Shown: positions 15,717 to 23,510 of the stretch, in pieces | How the letters are laid out: every line of letters starts with the position of its first letter | Position numbering within the stretch: the stretch's first letter is position 1 | Origin: Thioalbus denitrificans | GTDB lineage: Bacteria > Pseudomonadota > Gammaproteobacteria > DSM-26407 | DNA length: 34,022 bases | Assembly (NCBI RefSeq): GCF_003337735.1 | Contig: NZ_QPJY01000009.1 | Location: 133,124 to 167,145, forward strand | Direction of reading: 5' to 3' | Translations under genes and position numbers: made by a program | Notes under the pieces: generated by a model | Told to the model about the DNA's origin: nothing | The model's input: the letters and a program-made list of their open reading frames with translations, nothing else | Database searches by the model: none

Positions 15717-17299
15717 GCCGTTTCGACTGGCTGTCGGAGTACCTGGCGCGGCTCGAGGATGAGCACGTCATCGTGCGCGCCGGCGAGGCGCGGAGCCTGG
15801 CGCCGGCCCACCGGCTGGTGCTCGATGCGGAGGACTGGGGGCGGGCGGGCGGCGTGGCGGCCGCGCTCGGCTGCCGCTGGGCCGGCGTGTGGGGCGATCC
15901 ACGCGGGGAGGCGGTGGTGGTGCGCGCCTGCCTGGAGTACCAGGGCGACTACCTGGTGCTGGAGACGGGGGTGCCCCTGTCCCACCCGATCCTGGCCTCC
16001 CATACGCCCCGCTACCCGGGGGCGGACCGGCTGGAGCGACACCTGCAGGATCTCCTCGGCATCGCTTTCCTGGATCACCCCGACAGCCGCCGCTGGACCC
16101 GGCACCAGGCCTGGCCCGAGGGCGACTACCCGCTGCGTCCCGACTTTCCCGTGGCGGGGCGCACCCCGGGGCGGGCGCCGGCGGACACCGACTATCCCTT
16201 CGTCCGGGTGCAGGGCAGCGGCGTCTACGAAATCCCGGTGGGGCCGGTGCATGCCGGCATCATCGAGCCGGGCCACTTCCGCTTCCAGGCGGCGGGCGAG
16301 GATGTCCTGCGCCTGGAGGAGCGGCTGGGCTACGTCCACAAGGGCATCGAGAAGCTCGCCGTGGGCCGTGACCCGGCGGCGCTGGCGCGCCTGGCCGGGC
16401 GGGTCTCGGGGGACTCCACCGTCGCCCACGCCTGGGCGGCATGCCAGGCCATGGAGCGGGCGACGGAGTGCGCGGTGCCGGCGCGGGCGCTGCACCTGCG
16501 CGCGCTGTTCGCCGAGCGCGAGCGCATCGCCAACCACCTGGGGGACATCGGCGCCATCTGCAACGACGTGGGCTTCGCCTTCGCCCTCGTCCAGTGCGGG
16601 CGGCTGCGCGAGCGCTGGCAGCGCCGCAGCCGCGAGCTGTTCGGCCACCGCCTGCTGATGGACGCGGTCGTGCCGGGCGGCGTGGCGCGGGACCTGCCGC
16701 GGGAGGCCATCGCGCCGCTGCGCGCCGACCACGCGGACCTGCGCCGGGAGGTCGCGCCGCTGTTCGAGATCATCGACGATCACCCCTCGCTGGACGATCG
16801 GCTGCTCGGCACCGGCATTCTCGCCCCGGCGGATGCCCGGGCGCTCGGTTGCACCGGCTACCTGGGCAGGGCCAGCGGGCTCGGCTTCGACGTGCGCCGG
16901 GACAATCCCTATCCCCCCTACGATCGCCTGGTGCCGGAGGTGCCCGTGCAGGGGGAGGGCGACGTGGCCGCCCGGGTCCGGGTGCGCATGGCGGAGGTGC
17001 GGGCGAGCCTGGCGCTGCTGGACCGGCTGCTCGAGGGTCTGCCCGGGGGCGATATCGCGGCGCCGCTGCCGGCCCCCGCCGCGGGCGCCACGGGACTGGG
17101 CCTGGTCGAGGGCTGGCGCGGGGAGATCCTGACCTTCGTCCGCTTCGGCGAGGGGGGCCGCATCGAGCGCTTCTTCCCCCGGGACCCGAGCTGGTTCGCC
17201 TGGCCCGCCCTGGAGCGGCTCATCCACGGCAACATCGTCCCCGACTTCCCGGTCTGCAACAAGTCGGTCAACGGCTCCTACTCGGGGGTGGACCTGTGA
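15713..17299 (+). CDS. hyfG: NiFe-hydrogenase-like large subunit HyfG lacking all Ni ligands
   Basis: A 528-residue protein: a NuoC-like N-terminal part (about 1-165) fused to a NuoD/hydrogenase large-subunit domain (about 175-528), the layout of HyfG/HycE. In active [NiFe] hydrogenases the metal is held by R-x-C-G-x-C-x3-H near the start of this domain and D-P-C-x2-C at the end. Here the first motif reads R230-V-S-G-D-S-T-V-A-H239, with both cysteines replaced by serine. The second aligns as N520-G-S-Y-S-G525, where D-P-C-x-x-C is expected. The chain ends three residues later, so there is no C-terminal peptide for a maturation protease. The fold is otherwise intact (GPVHAGIIEPGHFRF, GYVHKGIEKL). 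This places it with energy-converting hydrogenase-related (Ehr) proteins. It cannot bind nickel in the usual way and its substrate is unknown. Confidence 0.9.
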   Translation: MSRFDWLSEYLARLEDEHVIVRAGEARSLAPAHRLVLDAEDWGRAGGVAAALGCRWAGVWGDPRGEAVVVRACLEYQGDYLVLETGVPLSHPILASHTPRYPGADRLERHLQDLLGIAFLDHPDSRRWTRHQAWPEGDYPLRPDFPVAGRTPGRAPADTDYPFVRVQGSGVYEIPVGPVHAGIIEPGHFRFQAAGEDVLRLEERLGYVHKGIEKLAVGRDPAALARLAGRVSGDSTVAHAWAACQAMERATECAVPARALHLRALFAERERIANHLGDIGAICNDVGFAFALVQCGRLRERWQRRSRELFGHRLLMDAVVPGGVARDLPREAIAPLRADHADLRREVAPLFEIIDDHPSLDDRLLGTGILAPADARALGCTGYLGRASGLGFDVRRDNPYPPYDRLVPEVPVQGEGDVAARVRVRMAEVRASLALLDRLLEGLPGGDIAAPLPAPAAGATGLGLVEGWRGEILTFVRFGEGGRIERFFPRDPSWFAWPALERLIHGNIVPDFPVCNKSVNGSYSGVDL

Positions 17300-17381
17300 T
17301 CAGTGAGTCGGTCGACAACCTCGCCATGATTCCCGTGCCCGGTGCAGCGAACACCCTGCCTGAGACAACCGGAGGCCAACC

Positions 17382-17891
17382 ATGTACCGGATTCTGAAGC
17401 AGGCGTTCCGCACCGGGGTGGTCACCGAGGCGCCGCCGCGCCTGGACGACGCCGAACTGGAGGCGGTGGGCGTGGAACTGCGCCGGCGGATCGAGGCCCG
17501 CTTCAACCGCAGCCTCGCCATCCGCCAGGTGGACGCCGGCTCCTGCAACGGCTGCGAGCTGGAGATCCACGCGCTGAACAATCCCTACCACGACGTGGAG
17601 CGCTTCGGCGTGCACTTCGTCGCCTCGCCACGCCATGCCGACGCGCTGCTGGTGACCGGGCCGGTCTCGCGCCACATGCAGACCGCCCTGCGCCGCACCT
17701 GGCGCGCCACCCCCGCGCCGAAGCTGGTCATCGCCGCCGGGACATGCGCCTGCGACGGGGGCGAGTTCGGCGTCACCTACGCCAGCTGCGGCGCGGTGGA
17801 GAACGTCATCCCGGTGGACGTGAAGATCCCCGGCTGTCCGCCGACGCCGCTGGAGCTGCTGCGGGGGCTGCTGGCGGCAATCGGCGACTAG
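17382..17891 (+). CDS. hyfI: hydrogenase-like small subunit HyfI (NuoB-like), Fe-S site intact
   Basis: A 169-residue Fe-S protein homologous to NuoB, HycG and HyfI. The four ligands of the proximal (N2-type) 4Fe-4S cluster are present: C55-x2-C58 in DAGSCNGCELE (hydrogenase-type C-x2-C, not the tandem Cys pair of NuoB), C122 in AAGTCACDGGEFG, and C152 in IPGCPP. C124 and C136 are extra. It can therefore still pass electrons although its partner lacks nickel. ATG 17382 has a clear CGGAGG upstream. Unlike the earlier genes it is separated from hyfG by 82 bases; a 33-codon frame from a GTG at 17296 crosses that gap but does not look real. It ends 12 bases from the convergent hemL stop codon. 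Confidence 0.92.
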   Translation: MYRILKQAFRTGVVTEAPPRLDDAELEAVGVELRRRIEARFNRSLAIRQVDAGSCNGCELEIHALNNPYHDVERFGVHFVASPRHADALLVTGPVSRHMQTALRRTWRATPAPKLVIAAGTCACDGGEFGVTYASCGAVENVIPVDVKIPGCPPTPLELLRGLLAAIGD

Positions 17892-17903
17892 GGGCGGTCC
17901 GGG

Positions 17904-19187
17904 TCAGCCCAGGCGGGCGAAGACCCGTTCGGCGGCGGCGAGGGTGGCCTCGAGCTCGGCCTCGCCGTGGGCGGCGGAGACGAAGCCCGCCTCGAAGGCC
18001 GACGGCGCCAGGTAGACCCCTTCATCGAGCATGCCGTGGAAGAAGCGCTTGAACCGCTCCGCGTCGCAGGCCATCACTTCGGCGTAGCTGTTCACCGCCG
18101 CCGCTTCGGTGAAGAACAGGCCGAACATGCCCCCGACGCGGTTGGTGGTGAAGGGGATGCCCGCGGCGCGGGCCCGCTCCGCGAGTCCCTCGGTGAGGGT
18201 GCGGGTACGCTCGGCCAGCGTGGCGTGGAAGCCGGGGACGCCGATGAGCTCCAGGGTCTTGAGGCCCGCGGCCATGGCCACCGGGTTGCCGGACAGGGTG
18301 CCGGCCTGGTAGACCGGGCCGAGGGGTGCGAGGTGCTCCATGATCTCCCGCCGGCCGCCGAAGGCGCCCACCGGCATGCCGCCGCCGATGACCTTGCCCA
18401 GGGTGGTCAGGTCCGGGGTGATGCCGTAGTGGCCCTGGGCGCCGCCCAGCGCCACGCGGAAGCCGGTCATCACCTCGTCGAAGATGAGCACGCTACCGTG
18501 TCCGCTGCAGACCTCCCGGAGTCCCTCAAGGAAGCCGGGCAGGGGCGGGATGCAGTTCATGTTGCCGGCCACCGGCTCGACGATCACCGCGGCGATCTCC
18601 GCGCCCAGGCGGGCGAAGGTCTCGCGCACCGCCTCGATGTCATTGTAGGGCAGGGTCAGGGTGTGCTCGGCCACTGAGGCGGGGACGCCCGGCGAGCTGG
18701 GCACGCCCAGGGTCAGCGCGCCGGAGCCGGCCTTCACCAGCAGGGCGTCGGCGTGGCCGTGGTAGCAGCCCTCGAACTTGACGATCTTCTCCCGGCCGGT
18801 GAAGCCGCGGGCCAGGCGGATGGCGCTCATGGTGGCCTCGGTGCCCGAGTTCACCATGCGCACCATGTCCATGGAGGGCACCAGCTCGCACACCCGGTCG
18901 GCCATGCGGGTCTCCAGCTCCGTGGGAGCGCCGAAGGAGAGCCCGTGGGTCGCGGTCTCCTGCACCACCCGGATCACCTCGGGATGGGCGTGGCCGAGAA
19001 TCATCGGGCCCCAGGAGCCCACGTAGTCCACGTAGCGGCGCCCGTCGGCGTCCACCACCCAGGCCCCTTCCGCCCGCTCGAGGAAGACCGGGTCCCCGCC
19101 CACGCCGCGGAAGGCGCGCACCGGGGAGTTCACCCCGCCGGGGATATGCCGCTGGGCCTGGAGGAAGAGGTCGTGGGAACGGGTCAT
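17904..19187 (-). CDS. hemL: glutamate-1-semialdehyde 2,1-aminomutase
   Basis: A 427-residue PLP enzyme, standard length. It converts glutamate-1-semialdehyde to 5-aminolevulinate in the C5 route to haem, sirohaem and related tetrapyrroles, in the cytoplasm. The Schiff-base lysine is K265 in [18 protein letters not shown]. Other signatures are [17 protein letters not shown], the PLP aspartate in [10 protein letters not shown], and the N-terminal [11 protein letters not shown] clear AGGAG lies before the ATG. The gene is preceded by a repeat element that separates it from thiE, so it may have its own promoter. It is convergent with hyfI. hemJ, another haem gene, lies 3 kb away on the same strand. 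Confidence 0.96.
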   Translation of the reverse strand: MTRSHDLFLQAQRHIPGGVNSPVRAFRGVGGDPVFLERAEGAWVVDADGRRYVDYVGSWGPMILGHAHPEVIRVVQETATHGLSFGAPTELETRMADRVCELVPSMDMVRMVNSGTEATMSAIRLARGFTGREKIVKFEGCYHGHADALLVKAGSGALTLGVPSSPGVPASVAEHTLTLPYNDIEAVRETFARLGAEIAAVIVEPVAGNMNCIPPLPGFLEGLREVCSGHGSVLIFDEVMTGFRVALGGAQGHYGITPDLTTLGKVIGGGMPVGAFGGRREIMEHLAPLGPVYQAGTLSGNPVAMAAGLKTLELIGVPGFHATLAERTRTLTEGLAERARAAGIPFTTNRVGGMFGLFFTEAAAVNSYAEVMACDAERFKRFFHGMLDEGVYLAPSAFEAGFVSAAHGEAELEATLAAAERVFARLG

Positions 19188-19277
19188 GGAAGGCTCCTTG
19201 GCTGACGGTTCAATCGCAAAGCGCCCATTGTAGCGGCTGAAGCGGGGGAGGGGTTAGACGGAGGCACGGAGGTGGAT

Positions 19278-19456
19278 GAATAGACAGGATTAACAGGATT
19301 TACAGGATTGAAAGTCATCTACGGGCAACGATTGACGCAACCGCCGGGGGTGCACGCAACTTCGCCGGTGAGCCGCCACCGGTCCCCGCTCTCCATCAAT
19401 CAAAAAATCCTGTAAGTCTCGGAAAATCCTGTAGGTCCTGTAAATCCTGTCTATTC
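19278..19456. repeat. inverted pair of 9-bp-period arrays (ACAGGATTN family)
   Basis: The left arm is GAATAG followed by ACAGGATTA (19284-19292), ACAGGATTT (19293-19301) and ACAGGATTG (19302-19310). The right arm faces it with AATCCTGTA (19406-19414), a degenerate unit, AATCCTGTA (19425-19433), GGTCCTGTA (19434-19442), AATCCTGTC (19443-19451) and then TATTC. About 95 bases without a gene lie between. The design and the 9-bp period match the element at 8328-8551, but the unit differs. A short run with two CGGAGG units (about 19257-19272) lies just outside the left arm. The end of the right arm includes the thiE stop codon. Confidence 0.85.
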
Positions 19457-20095
19457 GCCCTTGTCTTTGAATACACCGGCGTAGGCCGCGGCCGCGGCGC
19501 GGATGTCGGGCTGGCCGAACACGCCGTGGACCACGGCCAGGAGATCGGCGCCGGCGGCCACCAGTTCGGGGGCGTTCTCCGGGGTGACGCCGCCGATGGC
19601 GCAGATGGGGACCTGCAGCCGGGCGCGGGCCTCGCGCAGCAGCGCGAGGGTGGCGGGCGGCGCCCCGGGCTTGGTCCGGGAGGGGAAGAAGCGGCCGAAG
19701 GCCACGTAGTCGGCGCCCGCCTCCACCGCCGCCAGCGCCCGCTCCAGGTCGGCATGGCAGGTGGCGCCGATGATGGCGGCGGGGCCCAGCGCCGCGCGGG
19801 CCGCGGCGATGTCGCCGTCCTCCAGGCCCAGGTGCACCCCGCCGGCGCCGACGGCCACGGCCAGCTCCACGTCGTCGTTGATGATGAGGGGAATGCCCAG
19901 GGGCCGGCAGAGCATGGCCAGGTCCTCGGCCTCCCAGCGCCGGCGGCCGGCATCGGCGGACTTGTCCCGGTACTGCACCAGGGCCGCGCCGCCCGCGATG
20001 GCGGCCGCCACGGCGGGCACCAGCCGGTCGCTGCCGCCGAGCAGCGCGCCGTCGGTGATCACGTACAGGCCGCGCAGGTTTCGGGTGGGATGCAT
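19451..20095 (-). CDS. thiE: thiamine-phosphate synthase
   Basis: A 214-residue TIM-barrel enzyme of usual length. It joins HMP-pyrophosphate and the thiazole phosphate to make thiamine monophosphate. Conserved segments are [29 protein letters not shown] (Asp for Mg-pyrophosphate), [10 protein letters not shown], and [15 protein letters not shown] near the phosphate site. ATG 20095 begins the typical N terminus 17 bases after the thiD stop codon, so the two genes form an operon. The final residues (DKGE) and the TAG stop run into the 9-bp repeat element, whose conserved GAATAG provides the stop; the original C terminus may have been slightly altered. Confidence 0.95.
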   Translation of the reverse strand: MHPTRNLRGLYVITDGALLGGSDRLVPAVAAAIAGGAALVQYRDKSADAGRRRWEAEDLAMLCRPLGIPLIINDDVELAVAVGAGGVHLGLEDGDIAAARAALGPAAIIGATCHADLERALAAVEAGADYVAFGRFFPSRTKPGAPPATLALLREARARLQVPICAIGGVTPENAPELVAAGADLLAVVHGVFGQPDIRAAAAAYAGVFKDKGE

Positions 20096-20112
20096 GGCTT
20101 CTCCGCGGGAAT

Positions 20113-20940
20113 TCACTGCAGGGTGGCGGGGGCGGGCGCTTCCTCTTCGTCCCGGGCCCAGAACAGGCGGTTGGGCAAATACTGGCCACGGCCGATGCGG
20201 TAGCCCTGGCGCAGCGCCTCCCAGGCGTACTCCTGGGCCTCGTGGACGGCCGTGAACGGCTCCAGGCCCACCGCCAGCAGTCCGGCGATGGCGGAGGCGA
20301 GGGTGCAGCCGGAGCCGTGGTAGCTGCCGCCGAGCCGTTCCCAGAAGAACGTCTCCAGCAGATCCCCGCCGGTGTAGAGACGGTTTTCCACCTGGTCTGT
20401 CTCCTCGTGGGTCCCGGTGACCAGGACATACCCGCAGCCGTGGGCGAGCAGCTCGCGGGCGCATTCGTCCAGGGTCGCGCCCCGCGGGGCCAGCGCCCGC
20501 GCCTCCGGGCTGTTGGGGGTGAGCACGGTGGTCAGCGGCAGCAGCAGCTTGCGGATGGCCTCCAGCACCGCTTCCCCCCCCAGGCCGCCCCCGCCGCCGG
20601 CGGTGGCCACGGGATCCAGCACCACCGGCGTGTCCGGGTACGCGCTCAGGAGCTCGTGCGCCGCCTCGACATTCTCCAGGCTGCCGAGCATGCCCAGCTT
20701 GAACGCGGCCACGGGCATGTCCTCCAGCACGGCCCGCGCCTGGGCCAGGACCAGGTCCGCGGAGACGGCGGAGAAGGTGTGCACGGCGCTGGTGTCCTGG
20801 ACGGTGAGGGCGGTGATCACCGGGGCGCAGTGGCAGCCCATGCTGGCCAGGGTCTCGATATCGGCCTGGATGCCGGCGCCTCCGCTCGGGTCGTTGCCGG
20901 AGAGGGTGAGCACCACGGGTACGGCGGGATTCTGGGGCAT
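20113..20940 (-). CDS. thiD: hydroxymethylpyrimidine/phosphomethylpyrimidine kinase
   Basis: A 275-residue ribokinase-fold enzyme that phosphorylates HMP and HMP-phosphate to the pyrophosphate used by ThiE. Signatures are [19 protein letters not shown] at the N terminus, [41 protein letters not shown], and the anion-hole/catalytic motif [15 protein letters not shown] 20940 begins the canonical N terminus; the upstream in-frame extension lacks family similarity. First gene of a thiD-thiE unit. I looked for a TPP riboswitch in the roughly 240-base divergent region and found none of the consensus elements. Confidence 0.95.
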   Translation of the reverse strand: MPQNPAVPVVLTLSGNDPSGGAGIQADIETLASMGCHCAPVITALTVQDTSAVHTFSAVSADLVLAQARAVLEDMPVAAFKLGMLGSLENVEAAHELLSAYPDTPVVLDPVATAGGGGGLGGEAVLEAIRKLLLPLTTVLTPNSPEARALAPRGATLDECARELLAHGCGYVLVTGTHEETDQVENRLYTGGDLLETFFWERLGGSYHGSGCTLASAIAGLLAVGLEPFTAVHEAQEYAWEALRQGYRIGRGQYLPNRLFWARDEEEAPAPATLQ

Positions 20941-21179
20941 GACTCGGATCTGTGCTGGGTTGGTCGGTAGTTTCGGACAGGCGGCACGCTGACCGCAACC
21001 GGCATCGAATTCGCCATCGGACTCACCGGTGTCCGGCTTCCGCAGGCTGCTCGCCCCATTGTACACCGGCACCGGGCGGTTCCCTTTGCGAGGTCCGAAT
21101 CTGGACTAGACTTGGCTCATGGCGGCCCCCACCGGCGATACCGTGGGTGCGGGGCCTGGGCGCCGGGACGGAGGCGGGA

Positions 21180-21716
21180 ATGTCCACCAGCGAGCAGAAT
21201 CTTCACAACATGGCGAACGCGGCGCAGCAGTACTGCAATCTCGTGGAGACGGTCGATCAGCTGCACTGCGAGGAGTGGATCCGGCAGATGGCGGTCGTAC
21301 TGGCGCGCCTGCACGCCGCGGTGGCCACGCTCGAGATGGAGCCGGTGGCGGGGGGGTATCCCGCCGCGCCGAATTTCGAGGCGCGCTTCGAGCTGTTCAG
21401 CCGCATCCGCGAGTTGCTCGGCGACTACGACGGCTACTGGCTGGAGTACGACAAGGTGGGTGAGGAGGCCTGCAAGAGCGGCAGCCTGGCCGACGATTTC
21501 ACCGACATCTACTTCGATCTCAAGGCCGGCCTCGACTGGCTGGAGGCCCACCCCCAGGATGCCGACGGGGCGCTGGCCCTCTGGCACGCCGGCTACAAGA
21601 TGCACTGGGGGCAGCATGTCGTGGACGCCAGCCGCCAGATCTACACCCTCATCTCCGCCGGCTGGCACCGCGATGCGCAGGGCGGTCCCACCGGGGCGAG
21701 CGACGGCAAGGAGTGA
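21180..21716 (+). CDS. DUF5063-like hypothetical protein
   Basis: A 178-residue acidic, helical, cytoplasmic protein. It resembles the DUF5063 family from memory (ANAAQQYCNLVETVDQL, GLDWLEAHPQDADGALALW, MHWGQHVVDASRQIYTLI), a family without known function. ATG 21180 has GGAGGCGGGA directly upstream and is preferred over longer readings. It stands alone between the thiD-thiE unit (divergent) and the class II aldolase gene (convergent). No metal-binding motif, membrane segment or signal peptide is visible. Confidence 0.75.
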   Translation: MSTSEQNLHNMANAAQQYCNLVETVDQLHCEEWIRQMAVVLARLHAAVATLEMEPVAGGYPAAPNFEARFELFSRIRELLGDYDGYWLEYDKVGEEACKSGSLADDFTDIYFDLKAGLDWLEAHPQDADGALALWHAGYKMHWGQHVVDASRQIYTLISAGWHRDAQGGPTGASDGKE

Positions 21717-21752
21717 GCCCCCCGGAAGTACCTCCAGGAGTGACTCAGTACA

Positions 21753-22313
21753 CTAGGGCAGGGTGCCCGCCTGGCGGGCGATGAAAGCCGTCTTCGCCGA
21801 GAGCTCCAGCGAGCAGGTCCACTTGTAGGCCAGGTTGAGGGTCTCGCCGCAGACGTAGACCCCGTGGCCCCGCACCACCACCACCCGGTACCGCGCCAGC
21901 AGTTCGCCCACCCGCTCCGGCGCCTCCTCCACGTAGCGATCATAGGGAATGGTGATGACCGGGACCCGCGGAAAATAGTAGTGCCCCTCGAAATCCGCCG
22001 GGATGAAATCCTCCCCGTTCATGGTCAACGCCACCGTGTGGGCGCCGTGGCTGTGCAGCACGGCGTCGGCCGCGGGGTTGTGGCGGTAGACCGCCAGGTG
22101 CAGGGGGGCGTCCAGGGAGGCGCCGGCGGGCGGCGCCTCTCCCGGCGTGCAGGGCAGCAGGTCGGCGGCGGCGAGGGTGTCGGCGCAGGCGCCGGTGGGG
22201 GTGACCCAGACCCGGTCGCCGGCGCGCACCGAGGCGTTGCCGCTGTGGGAGTCGTTGATGCCGTACTGGCGCAGCCAGCGGTAGTGGCGGATGAGGTCTT
22301 CGCGCGGGTCCAT
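21753..22313 (-). CDS. class II aldolase/adducin family protein
   Basis: A 186-residue protein with the class II aldolase fold. The zinc-binding histidines known for the family are present: HSHGAH in the middle and RGHGVYVCG later, with the phosphate-binding N-terminal segment NDSHSGNASVR and TPTG after it. Members include L-fuculose-phosphate and L-rhamnulose-phosphate aldolases, ribulose-5-phosphate 4-epimerase and methylthioribulose dehydratase; the short length and lack of sugar-pathway neighbours prevent a choice. It lies 26 bases after hemJ on the same strand and may be cotranscribed with it. Confidence 0.85.
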   Translation of the reverse strand: MDPREDLIRHYRWLRQYGINDSHSGNASVRAGDRVWVTPTGACADTLAAADLLPCTPGEAPPAGASLDAPLHLAVYRHNPAADAVLHSHGAHTVALTMNGEDFIPADFEGHYYFPRVPVITIPYDRYVEEAPERVGELLARYRVVVVRGHGVYVCGETLNLAYKWTCSLELSAKTAFIARQAGTLP

Positions 22314-22339
22314 CAGCGGCGTCTCTCCAGCAGGGGTTT

Positions 22340-22768
22340 TCAGAAGGGCCTGACGATGACCAGGATCACCACCCCGATCAGGATCAGCACCGGGAACTCG
22401 TTGAACCAGCGGAACCAGACATGGGAGCGGCGGTTGCGATCGGCGGCGAAGTCGCGCACCAGCCGCCAGCACCAGAGATGGTAGGCGATCAGCAGGGCCA
22501 CCAGGGTGAGCTTGGCGTGCATCCAGCCCTGGCCGCCCTGGAAGTAGACCGGCCACCAGGCGATCAGGTGCCAGGTACCGAAGATCGCGGTGGCGATGCC
22601 ACCGGGGGTGGTGATGCCGTAGAACAGCTTGCGCTCCATCACCTTGAAGCGCTCGCGGCTGGGCGTGTCCTCCGCCATGGCGTGGTAGACGAACAGCCGC
22701 GGCAGATAGAACAGCCCGGCGAACCAGGTCACCATGAAGATGACGTGAAAGGCTTTGACCCACAGCAT
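22340..22768 (-). CDS. hemJ: protoporphyrinogen IX oxidase, HemJ type
   Basis: A 142-residue inner-membrane protein with four hydrophobic helices, the normal size of HemJ (UPF0093/CopD superfamily). HemJ oxidises protoporphyrinogen IX to protoporphyrin IX, the penultimate step of haem synthesis, in bacteria without HemG or HemY. Family marks are KAFHVIFMVTWFAGLFYLPRL at the N terminus with the conserved haem-ligand histidine, ERKLFYGITTPGG, and WMHAKLTLVALLIAYH. It is complete, and may be cotranscribed with the aldolase gene that follows it. Confidence 0.93.
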   Translation of the reverse strand: MLWVKAFHVIFMVTWFAGLFYLPRLFVYHAMAEDTPSRERFKVMERKLFYGITTPGGIATAIFGTWHLIAWWPVYFQGGQGWMHAKLTLVALLIAYHLWCWRLVRDFAADRNRRSHVWFRWFNEFPVLILIGVVILVIVRPF

Positions 22769-22828
22769 CGCGTGCTCCCGCCAGGTTCAGGAGCGGGCAT
22801 TGTAGCGGCGCCGCCGCCCGGAGGCACG

Positions 22829-23476
22829 TTACTCCCGCGGCCCGAACAGCCGCAGCCGGGGCGGCGGGGGCGGCGCCTCGCGCTTGCTCCCGAACAGGCG
22901 GCCGAGCTTGTAGAAGACCCACTTGATGCCGCGCCAGATTTTCGGCAGCAGCCAGGCCATGAGCAGGATGAACAGGATCAGCCCGGCCAGGAACGCCCAG
23001 GGGTAGTTGAGCGCCGTCCACAGCCCGCCGATGACGGCCAGGTCCTCCGCCACCGAGGCGGTCCAGTTGGTGAACGGTTCCGGCGAGGTGTTGATGAGCA
23101 CCCGGCTGCCGGCCTTGGTGGCATGGGTGCCGGCGGCGAGCCCGCCGCCGATGAGCAGCGCGGCCAGCTCCGCCGCCGGGCCCACCTCGGCCACCGCGCC
23201 CGCGGCCAGCAGCGCCCCGGCGGGAATGCGGATGAAGGTATGGATGGCGTCCCAGCCGGTATCCACCCCCGGTGTCTTGTCGGCGAAGAACTCCACGCAG
23301 TACATGAATCCCGCCGCCGCCAGCACCAGGGGGTCGGTGAGGAATATCAGGTCGGGGGGAAGCTGGATGTTCCCCGTGGCGCCCATGTAGCCCAGCATGA
23401 AGACGGCCGCGTAGAGATTGATGCCGCTGGCCCAGGCGGCGCCCATGGACAGGGCGATTGTGCTGATTGCATCCAT
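22829..23476 (-). CDS. DUF4126 membrane protein
   Basis: A 215-residue membrane protein similar to the DUF4126 family: GAAWASGINLYAAVFMLGYMG at the N terminus, PLVLAAAGFMYCVEFFADKTPGVDTGWD, and a glycine-rich GGGLAAGTHATKAGSRVLIN segment. The C terminus has a long hydrophobic helix and a basic, proline-rich cytoplasmic tail. The family has no established function. ATG 23476 has GGAG upstream at normal spacing. It lies 34 bases downstream of clcA on the same strand, so the two may share a transcript. Confidence 0.86.
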   Translation of the reverse strand: MDAISTIALSMGAAWASGINLYAAVFMLGYMGATGNIQLPPDLIFLTDPLVLAAAGFMYCVEFFADKTPGVDTGWDAIHTFIRIPAGALLAAGAVAEVGPAAELAALLIGGGLAAGTHATKAGSRVLINTSPEPFTNWTASVAEDLAVIGGLWTALNYPWAFLAGLILFILLMAWLLPKIWRGIKWVFYKLGRLFGSKREAPPPPPRLRLFGPRE

Positions 23477-23510
23477 CGAACGCTCCTCGCAGCAGTGGGT
23501 CCCACGGCCC

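Noticed and set aside
17296-17397. Small gene between hyfG and hyfI
   Set aside because: A 33-codon frame from a GTG overlaps both neighbours, shows no family features and would cover the hyfI ribosome site. Probably chance.
15713-17891. Functional group 4 NiFe hydrogenase
   Set aside because: All four nickel-binding cysteines of the large subunit are replaced and there is no C-terminal cleavage peptide or maturation gene.
20941-21179. TPP riboswitch upstream of thiD
   Set aside because: Reading the minus strand of this gap I found neither the CTGAGA core nor the ACC-TGAT-type element of the THI-box.
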